Shown here in pieces: positions 47,206 to 57,614 of a stretch of 64,000 nt of DNA. Location of the stretch: NCBI GenBank assembly GCA_038496675.1, contig CM076652.1:3107684-3171683 (forward strand). Direction: 5' to 3'. The stretch comes from Rachycentron canadum (lineage: Eukaryota > Chordata > Actinopteri > Carangiformes > Rachycentridae). Made by a program: the position numbers and the translations under genes. How positions within the stretch are numbered: position 1 is the first letter of the stretch; each line of letters begins with the position of its first letter. The notes under the pieces are model-generated. The model was not told the origin of the DNA, ran no database searches, and saw only the letters and a program-made list of their open reading frames with translations.

Positions 47206-50200
47206 AATATCTGTGTATGGACCATCAGCTCTGTTTGACCTGGGGTGTGTGTGCAGACAAACTCACTTCTTTATCTTCTCCAGGATGTTGGCCATCTTCC
47301 CAAACAGATTCTGTGAGGATGAAACAAACAAAAAAAAAAAAAGTTTGTGTATGTGTGAGAGTGTGTGCTCTGTTCCTGCAAAGATCTTTGAGTGTAAATT
47401 CTTAGGTTTCTTTTTTATTGTTTTTACAGAAACTATATTAACAAAACTAACATTGTGTAATTTAACATGTGATCTGGAGATGAAAGAAACACAAACACAA
47501 GTAACCCATTTTTTCCTGCTCTCAAAAAATGACATTTAATAGTTGTAGATTTTTTTACAAACTTATTCTTCTCCTTCGGTTAGAAAGACGTAAAGTTTCC
47601 AGGATACTGTGAACTTTAGTCCAAAACTGAAATATCTGAAAATGATCTGCAACCAGTTTGATTTGAATAAGGTCTCTGTTGGGAAGAGAAAAAAAACCTT
47701 CATGCTTGTTGTGGATGGATCTGAGCTGCTTGTAAGGCAGGTCAACATGTGGTACAGTCCAAATCCATACCTGCTTTATGCTCTATTTTCCTCTAAATGT
47801 TGTTTTGAAGACTTGAAACTAGAGGCTGAGACCATAAGCTCATTAGGAAAACGTTTACTGAGAAGTAGGGGCATTTTCCCATAGACTTCAATACAATCTG
47901 ATCTATTTTTACAACAAGTACAACCTGATGGTCATTAGATAGAATGAAGGTTTGAGGTTCCTTAGCATTGGCTTCACTACCATCTATGTTCCTATGATCA
48001 GTTCTGTCCTTGCTCTTAGGTTTTATTGTCCTTTTGCTTGTTTGTTTGTTTGTTTGACCCCAGTTGTGGTTTTGCTTCACCTTGAGTTGCACTGCTTCAG
48101 ATATTTATTGTCAACTTTCTGTTCAGGCTTCGGTTTAGGGACATAAAATATCCGATGCGAGGTGTCGGCCGGGACGTGGAGCCTCACCTGTGCCTTCTGA
48201 GCCACGTCCAGAACCAGCTGGAACTTCTCCGACACCGTCAGGTCTTCTTTAGGAGGCTCCTGGACAAAGGGAGTCAAGTGAGGTCACATCCTGACACCTG
48301 TACATCACCTGAGCACATCTGACAGTAAAAACACAACCACTCATCCAGATTTTAAACGGTAATTAAATCAATTATTCATTTTTTAAAAAATCTGTTGAGG
48401 TCGTTCCTCCAGTTTCTCGCCCGTGTAATGATGAAACTTGTCCAGCAGGTGGAGCTGTTTAATTATCGGAGCAGCTTCATCGGCTCGTTCACCAGTTCAG
48501 GTGAGATACCAGCTCACTGTCAAACACATCATTCAGTCGATACTGAGGGAAATCACATGTGTGATGAGGTGAAGCGTGATTTCTCACCACAGGCTCCGAC
48601 ACTTCAGGTACGATGCTCCACTGGATCCTCCACCCTCTGACAGCAGTGCATCATGGGAACAAACAGGTACATGAGAGATCATCTTACATTCACTACACAT
48701 CTAGATTCGTATCCAGGTTCGTATCAGGAAGTTTTTAAATCACAGACGAGGTGTCATGTGTTTTCTGATCATCTGATTCTGTTTGATGCCAAAAGTCCAC
48801 TTCATGAAACAAAGAATCATGAATAAATAATTCAAAATAAATCAAGTTACCAAAACAAGAAACTTTTCTGTGTAGTCCAATTTAAAACCATAACTTTCCT
48901 AAAATAAACGTGATGCAGAAAGAAAAGCTAAGAGCTCAGTGCCACATCATTGTTTTTTTTATCTGGTGCCGTTTCGGGCCATGTGATTGGCTGACAGAGA
49001 GGGGGCGGGGTCAGCACTGACCTGGAGATGAGGTAATTTAAGGACAGACGGAGGATGGCGAGGAACAGGAACATGGGGACGGCCCAGCCGTGCCACGCTG
49101 CATACATGTAAACCTGAATTTAAATTGTCAACAGTTACTTTTATAACTCATTAAATAATATTTTATATAATTTCATCATTTTAATTACTGCATTTCATAC
49201 TATAAACTATAAAACCATATTATCATCATTCATTTTTTTAAAAATACAGCAGCCTTAAGGACATTCTTCAAATTGTTGACACATAAATAAACTAAAAAAA
49301 AAAATCTATCTGCTAAATTATAACTAAACTATAACTAATAACTAAATTATAATCTATTCTGAAAGAGTCATTAAATATTCAAAGACTGTTTTTAAAGTGT
49401 TACCTATACATTAAAGACAATCCATTTATTCAACTAAAATTAATTCACGAGGTACATTAATTACATGTAGTTATTTCTTCTAATTCAAAAGATGGGAGAG
49501 ATTTTTAAAATATAGCATTGGGTTTACAAAATAAAATAAGATTGACAATATTTACTGGTTCTTGGTTTTATAATATAAATAAATCTGAGCAAAACAACTA
49601 CATTTTTTTTTTTTTTTTTTTTTTTATTAACAATAATCAAAACAGTGTTTTATTGTTTGTTGTGACTGTGTTGTCAGTGTTTCCCCTCCTCAGAGAAACA
49701 CTGAGCTCTGAGTGTGTGTGGACTCACGATGAAGGCGATGGCCGACGTGTAGACGGAGTACCAGCTGGACAAAGCAGAGAGGTTCCTCATGAAGTTGGTC
49801 ACAGGTCTGAATCCCCGCTCTGGAAACAAGACAACAAAACAACTGACCGATCACAGACTGAGACTTTATCAGGACAGAGAGACGAGAAAGAGACTGAGAC
49901 CATAAACTCATTAGGAAAACGTTTACTGAGCTAATAAATCAAGGGAGAAGTAGGGACATTTTCCCATAGACTTCAATACAATCTGACTTCTTTAACAACC
50001 AGTGGAGTCGCCCCCTGATGGTCATTAGAGAGAATGAAGGTTTAAGGCTCTTCAGCATCAGCTTCACTTTTCAGACCCACGTCTACGTCCACTTTTAGAA
50101 ACAGTCTGTAGCTACAATTTATATACGTGTGGTCAAACCATAACTAGTAACTAGTTATTATAGTTTTTATTAATTATAGTCTAGATCTAAAATGGTGTCA

Positions 50201-53200
50201 ATCAAAACCCTCTTTAAATAGATTTACAAATCTGAACTAGATAAACAGTTAGAATGGACTGTTTCGTTTTAGATTTGTAAAAACAAAAAAGTCACATGAA
50301 AACTGGTTTGGGTCAAAATGTCTTGGACCAAAGACTATTTTTTCCCCTCGTCTACGATTATCTATGATTGACTTAGATATTTGTTTATTTAATATTGAGC
50401 TTGTTAAGTTTGTCTTTTCACTGAGGCTGTTGTGTTATTGGGGTTGAGAGGGAGGGTTTTTCATCAGTTTATTCAAAATGAACAAAAAGCAAATAAACAT
50501 AGTTCATGGGGGGAAAAATGAATAAAAACTCACTGAGTCGTCTCATGTTTTCAGTCAACCTGTGGAGCAGAAACCAGTTGATTACTTTAAATAAAGACAG
50601 AGTCAGTTACGCGTTTAATTACTTAAAGTGTCTGATTAAAGTGTGTCTCTGTCCTGTAAACTCTCAGTACAGAGGGTCTGGTCCTCCTCACCTCTTCCCA
50701 CTCAGCGGCTCCTCCGTCTCCACCGTCTGCTCCTCCGGCTGGAAGCGAAAGTCTTCAATGTAAACACCGAAACGGTCATAAAGCCACTTCAGGAAACTGT
50801 CGGACAGAGTGTCCTTCTGTTTGTCTAAGGAGGGAAAAGGGACAGAGTTCGACTACATGAATCCAGAACTTTGTCCTGTGCGAGTGCTGGAGGATTGAAA
50901 TCAAAGAACCCGGGACGAATAAAACCAAAACTGGCTGAGACACAGGAAGTAAAGGAAACAAACAAACAAAAAATATGACGCAAACATTTATAAATCTTCA
51001 GTCACATCTAGTTGGACCAGCTCCTTGACCTCAGTCCTTCAGCCCTATGCTCCTTCTCTGTCATCACCATCCCTGAAACCAGACCATCTGAGTCCAGACT
51101 GCTCTGGTCTGTGTTCCCTGAGGATGAACCAGCTCCTGAAGTCTCTCAGTTATCTAGAGTCTACGTCCACTTTCATAAACATGGATACAACATATGAACG
51201 TGTGGTAAAACAACTACAGTTATTGTTGTTCTTAATAATTATTTTAAATAATGCAACACCACCACCGCCGCTATCACCTCAGTAATAACCTGAATTAAAA
51301 GCTCTCAGAAAAAACTAGACTTTATGGCTGAGCTGTTTTACATTGTACTGTATGGCTGTACCTAATAAACTGGTCAGTAATTTCACCACTTTTCCTCATG
51401 AGCATCAAGCACAGGTGAACACTTGCACTTGAACTTGAACTCACCTGTACCACTGCCTACAGGTGCAGGAGGAGGGGGCGGGGCTTTAGGAGTCTGAGAG
51501 GGCGAGTCTTCAAGTCTGAGAAGTTTCCAAAACAGACAAACAATCAGCTGCACTGCCGTGTCCAACCAGCTCATTAAATAAAGTTTTCTTATAATAATAA
51601 TAATCACCTGGCTCTCAAGGCGTCGTTGACCTTCTGCTCCAGCTCGATTCGTCGGCAGCGCTCCTTCTCCAGCTCCTGTCTCAGCGAGTCCACGTTGGAC
51701 TCTTCTTTCAGCTTCCTCAGCTCCTCCTCTGAAACAGGCGGACGGTCACATGATCACGAAATGGAGCCTAAACATCCTTTTTATTACAGATTAAAAGTTT
51801 TTAACTAAGGAACAAACAAGTGTGATGATCTGCTGTTGTTTGCCCTCAGCTCAGACTCACAGGCTCATGTTTAGTGGGTCAACAGTTTTCATTTACGTTC
51901 AGATTTTTATTCCTTTACACACCTGCAGATCTTCCTCACATTTACATTTGTTTTTAAACACAACTAAATCTCAGCGCACATTCATAGATTTTTGCTCATT
52001 AAAAAAATCTGACTCCATATTTACAGATTGTTGGAGACATTGACAAATGTCTCAACTCTCCACACGTCTGCAGGTCTGCCTCCCTTTCTCAGTGAATCCA
52101 CTAATAGATTTAGTCTTTATCATTTAGTAGATTCCTGCTGCCTGTTTAAAACCTCTAACAATAGCAAATGACAAGAGGCTAAATTGGGATTTTGATTTAA
52201 TTGCTCTGAATAATATCTTTATTGAAAGAAACACAGTGACCTTATTTTGCCTGTGTGTCGTAGTGTCAGACGAGGTCAGCAGGGTTATTAATAGCTGTGT
52301 GTGTGCGTGTGTGTTACGTAAAACTGACAGATATTGACGGATTACCCAGCATGCTGTTGTGTGCTGTGTGGTGTTTGACTCCAAACTGATGTGAGAAGCC
52401 ACAATGACCCAACAGCCGTTCAGCACGAGCACTTCCATTAAAAATTTACTCAGACACTTTTAATTTATTTCAGATTTTGCACCTGAGAGTTCAGCCCTGA
52501 GCTGAGGCTGATGTAGACGTCAGGTTTCGCCAAGAACAAAGATGATGAGACAATATCTCCTGTTCTGCTGCATCGACTCTTACAACCGCCCTCCAGTCTC
52601 AGTGTTATGGGAGTGCGAGCCTAAATCTGCATCTTTTTCTAAAGCTTTCGACCGCGTCTCACTGTCTTCCTCAGAAAGCAGGGTTTGGCTCAGTGGCATA
52701 ATAAATGGTGCAGCCTCTCCCCCACCCCACTATAATCAATACAATTGTAATAATATTATTATTATATTAAAATTATTATATAATATTACTGAATTGTTGT
52801 AATTATTTTTATTATTATTATCTGTTTTTATTTATCATTATTAACATGTCTGTGTGTATATATATGTCTGTGCATGTAAAAGACTTGATAACATTCTGCT
52901 TTTTAACATTATTCTAACAACATTAAGATCTATTGTCCCATTGTTATTAACATCACTGATAGCATTGTTATTATTATCATCATCATTGTTATTATTGTTA
53001 TTACTGTTATTATTGTTACTATTATTATTGTTGTAATACATTCTTTTCAACAGAGATAGACTGGTTTTCATTAAATTTGGGCATTTAAAGGGTTTGTTTT
53101 AATTAATCTGTTAAATAATAATAATCTGTTAATCTGTTGTTAATCTGATGTTAAATAATATGAATAAAAAATGGTGATGACCAACATATCGTTCACTGAC

Positions 53201-54331
53201 TGTTACAGAACCAGCTCCTGTGATTTGTCAGCAGCTAAATGTCGTCTGGAAAAAAAAAAACAAGAGGAGGATAAATATTTTACTCCAGACATGACTCCCT
53301 GAAATAATTCCTGTCTAAATGACGCTCTACTGTGTCTGAAATGTTAAAAGTCGCTTTATTCAGTTGGTTCTGGTTCGAGATCAAATAAATCTGCAAAAAG
53401 AGATACTGAAGCAACCATGTGACATGACAAATTCACATTATTCTTTTTGAAAACAAAGAAACTCCCAGTCAGAGTACTCACGTAAGAAGTGTTTCTCTAA
53501 CAGGGCGATTTCTAGGTGACCTTTGACCTCATTCAAATCTGTCCTGGAGTCGTCTTGGAGAGCTACAGAAAATGATCCTGGTCCAGCCTGGGAGACAAAC
53601 ACAGAAAAATGGAAAATGATACAACAACAGTGAAATAAAATCAGTTACAAGAACCTGAACTGATGGATGGTGGTTCTTGTTCTGTGCTGGGAGCCACAGG
53701 GTTCAATCCTGGGTCCTCCTGGATTTACACTCAACGATTACTTAACCAGGCAAGAACCTGCTGACATTATGAATCAGTAGTAGATATTTTCTCATTGTTT
53801 CTTCTAAATTTGTTTATAAAAAAAGAAAAGTACATGGTTTTCTGAAGGTTCGCGTTGCTTAACAAGACACCTTTGAGTAAAACACAATACAAGTGTCAAC
53901 CCACCATGACGTCACCCATTGTTTTGTGAGCTGCTGTTGTTAACAAACCTTTACCAAATATCATTGAAACTGATTTGGAACAGTGAACATACCAAAAATA
54001 TCTGTTGAAACAGTTTTCAAGCTCAGACCAGCATTGGAAAGACTTTTTATTGTTTTATTGCTTCATAAAAGTTTCTTTCTAAACTCCTGGTTGTTGTATT
54101 TCTCAGATCGTCTCCATCACAGTTCAGACATTTGTGTTTTTGTACCTGGGCGTCACTCGGCTGCTCCACCTCCCCTTCCCTCAGCTCCTCCGGCTCTCTG
54201 ATGGACAGGCGAGGTTTCATCGCCGCCTCTTCGGCACATTCAGTGTCAGACGTGTTGGGCGACTCGGCCAGATCCAGGAACTCGTCCCGTCTCTGGCCCC
54301 GGAACCGGATCCTGTCCAGACGCTTCAGCAT
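41348..54331 (-). CDS. gramd4: GRAM domain-containing protein 4, 19 coding exons
   Basis: Membrane protein known in mammals as a p53-independent, E2F1-induced death protein of mitochondria/ER. Coding exons, 5' to 3': 54331-54146, 53587-53482, 51728-51608, 51515-51445, 50824-50692, 50559-50534, 49819-49728, 49113-49022, 48636-48588, 48259-48188, 47310-47267, 47163-47054, 46610-46456, 45768-45751 (microexon), 45118-44971, 44148-44055, 43797-43707, 42347-42279, 41455-41348. All phases agree, giving 594 residues (human 578). Start MLKRLDRIRFRG matches the mammalian N-terminus. Order: acidic N-terminal region; coiled coil (GHLEIALLEKHFLQEELRK); FGVYIEDFRFQPEE; hydrophobic membrane segments (AVPMFLFLAILRLSLNYLIS; LAFISSCLLPYKLLGFIIAM); DTPYIIW; GRAM domain (NGVLYVTENYLCFESS, KVIKLLDIKEIQKYKVLSVL). 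Introns hold transposon and repeat debris. Confidence 0.95.
42700..43665 (-). pseudogene. Decayed Tc1-like transposon in a gramd4 intron
   Basis: On the minus strand, broken frames show transposase pieces: FSDESSFSFHGSES, VMVWVHY, DHDATGLDCPANWSDLSPIDNLWGI. The frame shifts several times. Flanks carry the end sequences typical of a common fish Tc1-type element (AAATATCATGGAAAAGT near 42736 and TTTTGAGATGCACCTGTAT near 43640). Not functional. Confidence 0.8.
44460..44860 (-). repeat. Dispersed repeat, copy 3, with palindrome and minisatellite
   Basis: Shares GGTTTCTGAATACAGACTGT and GAGCATTTCTCTGTGGA with copies 1 and 2. It carries a 23-bp palindrome at 44532-44554/44562-44584 and five 30-bp minisatellite units (44698-44850) inverted relative to those in cerk intron 1. 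Located in the gramd4 intron between 44148 and 44971. Confidence 0.8.
45751..45768 (-). other. gramd4: Predicted 18-nt gramd4 microexon
   Basis: On the minus strand CTGTCTGAGTGTGAACAG is preceded by TTTTCCTCTCTCAG and followed by GTAGGATC. It inserts six residues (LSECEQ) without changing phase, exactly where human GRAMD4 has about nine extra residues between SRR and VP. Skipping it also keeps frame, so it may be alternative. Confidence 0.55.
47174..47199 (-). repeat. (CA)n on plus, TG tract before a gramd4 acceptor on minus
   Basis: Read on the gramd4 strand, this is a TG tract ending about ten bases before the TGTGCAG acceptor of the exon 47163-47054. Confidence 0.95.
47765..47985 (+). repeat. 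Interspersed repeat family A copy
   Basis: Plus-oriented copy in a gramd4 intron with CTGCTTTATGCTCTATTTTC, ACTAGAGGCTGAGACCATAA and CCATAGACTTCAATACAATC. Confidence 0.85.
49891..50107 (+). repeat. Interspersed repeat family A copy
   Basis: Plus-oriented, lacking the left end: starts AGACTGAGACCATAAACTCA and runs through GTCGCCCCCTGATGGTCATT to GTCTACGTCCACTTTTAG. Confidence 0.85.
52734..53038 (+). repeat. Imperfect ATT/GTT trinucleotide-rich stretch
   Basis: Low-complexity ATT, GTT and ATC triplets in a gramd4 intron. They create false Leu-rich and Asn-rich frames. Confidence 0.8.
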
Positions 54332-54489
54332 GGTGGGCGGCACGGAGCCGGTCTCTACCTGAACATGACCGACGACTGAGAGGGGGCAGAGAAAACACAA
54401 ACACTGAGAAAATGATCCACAAAACATCCAATGTTTGTTTCCATGGTGACAGTCAGTCAGATGGGGATCCAAGTTAGCAGCTTAGCACC

Positions 54490-54945
54490 AGGGATGGTGG
54501 TGTTTGTTGATCCACCACTTCAGCCCAAATTATTGGACGCATTTCTATGAAAATTTGCACAAATATTCGTGGTACCCAGATGAAGAGTTCTACTGACTTC
54601 AGTTATCCCAACTTTTCACTATGACACCACCATGAGGTAGAAATCTTTGTTTTTAATGAAATAGCTCGAAAGCCACTGGATGGTTTGCCATGCAATTTGG
54701 TTCAGACATTCATGTTCCCCTTAGGATTAACTGCAATTCGCGTCAACCTCCTGAAGGGACCATGAATGTCTGTGCCGCTACATAGCAATCCATCAAATAA
54801 CTGTTGAGACATTTTACTCAAAACCACAAAAAACCTCATGGTGGCACAAGAGGAAAAGTCAGGGGATCATGAAAACCAGCGTTAGGGTTATACCAGGGGG
54901 ATTTCATCCTGTGAGGAACATGAATGTCAATCACACAGTAGCCAA
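54490..54945 (+). repeat. Interspersed repeat family B, copy 1
   Basis: Common fish-type repeat with GGACCATGAATGTCTGTGCC, TTGAGACATTTTACTCAAAA and GGATTTCATCCTGTGAGGAA. A second diverged copy lies at 55450-55640. It has no coding capacity. Confidence 0.6.
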
Positions 54946-54955
54946 ACCCCCTAAT

Positions 54956-55262
54956 TCATCCCCTGCTTTATTGTCTGTTTTCCTCTAAATGGACCATGAT
55001 TTTAAAAAAAATGAACATCATGTTGTATTGAAGACTTAAAACTAGAGACTGAGACCATAAACTCATTAGGAAAACGTTTACTGAGCTAATAAATCAAGGG
55101 AGAAGTAGGGACATTTTCCCATAGACTTCAATACAATTTGACTTCTTACGACCAGTGGAGTCGCCCCCTGATGGTCATTAGAGAGAATGAAGGTTTAAGG
55201 CTCTTCAGCATTGGCTTCACTTTACAGACCCAGAGTCTACGTCCACTTTTATTAACAGTCTG
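54956..55262 (+). repeat. Interspersed repeat family A, longest copy
   Basis: The most complete copy: CATCCCCTGCTTTATTGTCT, AACATCATGTTGTATTGAAG, ACTCATTAGGAAAACGTTTA, GGGACATTTTCCCATAGACT, GTCGCCCCCTGATGGTCATT, then GTCTACGTCCACTTTTATTA. Confidence 0.9.
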
Positions 55263-56900
55263 TGGTCTTGAATTGGCTGCGTAAAAGGTTCTCGGTCAGA
55301 CTTTAGTAACAGCCACAATGTAGTCATCCAGATTTGCTAAAGCATCTGTATATAACTCTATATAAAAAAAAGATCCCTAAACTTCTTACATATCATCCCA
55401 AAGGGGTAAAGAGTGACTGCTCCAGGTTTCATCACAGTCCAAGACCATTGTTGTCAAGTCATTTCACTTCAAACCACAAAATTGAACTTCACAGTGATGC
55501 TACAAGAGGAGAGTGGATCACCAAGGTCTGTGGGATTCATCCTCTGGGGACCATGAATGTCTGCAAAAAATGTTATTCTTGCAGTAAGTTGTTGAGACGT
55601 TTTAATTCAAACCAAACTGGTGGACGGACTCACACACAGACCAACAGTCATCCCTGGAGACCAGGATGGATAAAATCTGGACTGACTTTGTGTTTGGGAA
55701 GTTGTGTGTTTCCCAGTCACTTCAGTACAGTTTGATGACATGACACAGGTGGTAGCTACAGCCCTGATCTGAAACCTGTGGGTGAAGACAGTTGACTGTG
55801 CAGGTGTGTTCAGTCTGAAGGTCTCTGGGCTGTCTGACTGGTCTGACTGCTGCTAGTGGAAACTGATTCTGTATCTGCAAAACATCAGCACTGTCTCATC
55901 TATTGACTGACATCTGACACATTTCAGAGGCAAATATTGTCAAAGGTCAAGGTTTTCATACAGAATAACACAGCAGTCAGCAGTGTGATGAACACAACAC
56001 CAGCTTTTACTTGCTATAATAAAAATTATAAATAGAGAAAGAAGTAAAAGGTGATAACATTTAAAACCACAATATAAAGACTCTACAGACTAGTAGGTGT
56101 CTGTGAAATTATGATGCATTTGTTCCATTCAAAAATCTACCAATTCAATTTATTCAATTCTGATTCATTTTTTTTGTAAATTGTGGTGCAAAGACCTGTC
56201 TCACGCCAAAACAGTTCTCAGGTTCATTTGAATTAAAACTTGTTGGAATACTTAACACTTGTTTAAGATTAAACTTCCCAAAGGTACATACATACAGTCA
56301 TTAAAAGCAGCTCCACAGTAAAACGCTGAAGCATTGATGCATCAGCATTAACAATCGAATCTATTCAATCCGATCTCTAAAGTATTTTACTGAGGTAATA
56401 GGATGCATTTCTTCCTTCACAGGGGTGAAGTACTTATTCCAGGAATGTGGGCGACAAAGAGGCCGACTGGTCTGACTGCTTGTAATGATTATTGTGTCTT
56501 TCTTTAGCTGCACACATTAAAATACTGTCCGATGAGCCTGGCTGTTAACACAACTGAGCGATTTTAAACTGACAGAGATTTACAGGCTGTTGATTGACTG
56601 CCTTGACAGAGCGCGGTCGGATTAACCTCTCATCCATCACAGAATATCGTCAGGGAGGCGTCTGATCAGCCCCACAGTCATTCATCAGCAAGACAACCAG
56701 GTCTGATGTACAGGGAGAGTCATGCAGAGATGAGGTACTGAGGGTCTGACCCCTGCAGAGCCCTGGTCCTGGAAAGTACCTGGAAAACCTGCTACCATGA
56801 GGAGGGGGGGGGGGGGGGGGCAATAGGGGCCTGGCAATAATTGTAAACCCCTCAAGAGGTTAATCCAACCATGTCTGGATGATCAATAAAAACTGTTGGT
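55263..56900. other. gramd4 5' intron continues; no exon seen
   Basis: Contains the second family B copy (about 55450-55640) and a G17 homopolymer at 56804-56820. Frames here are short and lack family similarity. Confidence 0.5.
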
Positions 56901-57159
56901 GCCTAAAACCTTTGCACAGTCAACAAACTGGATTCAATGCTTTTCAAGACTTTTCAAGGCCTGCAGACAACCTGCCACCTCAACTGGTGACAGCCAATCA
57001 GCTGCCGTTCACCAGCCAACCTCAGGGAGGGTCCTGAAGGAGCCCGGCTGGTCCGTGAGGTCCCGTTTGGACACGAGTGGACACCTTCAGAAGACCAGGA
57101 TGACGAGGGTAGGAAGCGAGGAAGGAAGGAAAAGATGTGACAAAGTAGGTGTGTCTCAC

Positions 57160-57614
57160 CGTGAACCGAAGCCGGAGCAAACTTTGCTTCTTTCTCTCCA
57201 AACCCGCTCCAAACCGGGTCAAATCCGCTCCAAACCGGTCTGGGCTCCTCTCAGACTCGTTCCACACCGCCCTCCCTCTTCTGCCCCGACCCTGAGTCCA
57301 GCTGTTGGGGGGTATTAGGGGGTAAATCCGGACCGTGCTTCTCTACCTGACACAATAATCACCGCTGTGGGCGGGGTGACCAGCGGCCGCTGAACCAGGA
57401 AGTGACGCCATCACGCTGCGCTCTTAACGCGAGCGTCTGACGTCAGGCAGGAGGAACCTAAATAAACACTTCCCTGTTTCTGGGGGAAGTTTGAAGTAGT
57501 TTGCCACAGTTCAGGTCAGTTGTAGTTAATGTGTCGTGACCGTGAAGAGGTGAAGAACTAAATTCACCTTTTCAGGCTGATAAAAGCCCGCGGTGTCTGA
57601 GCGGAGGGGCGGAC
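57160..57614. promoter_or_regulatory. Head-to-head promoter of gramd4 and the NT5C1-like gene
   Basis: A GC-rich region between a predicted non-coding gramd4 exon (minus strand, donor at 57159/57158, exon about 57160-57350) and the NT5C1-like ATG at 57615. It contains a GC box GGGCGGGG (57370-57377), an ETS-type CAGGAAGTG (57397-57405) and a full palindromic CRE TGACGTCA (57438-57445). No TATA box is evident. The exon 1 call rests on the donor GTGAGAC and the need for a first exon upstream of the acceptor at 54376. Confidence 0.5.
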
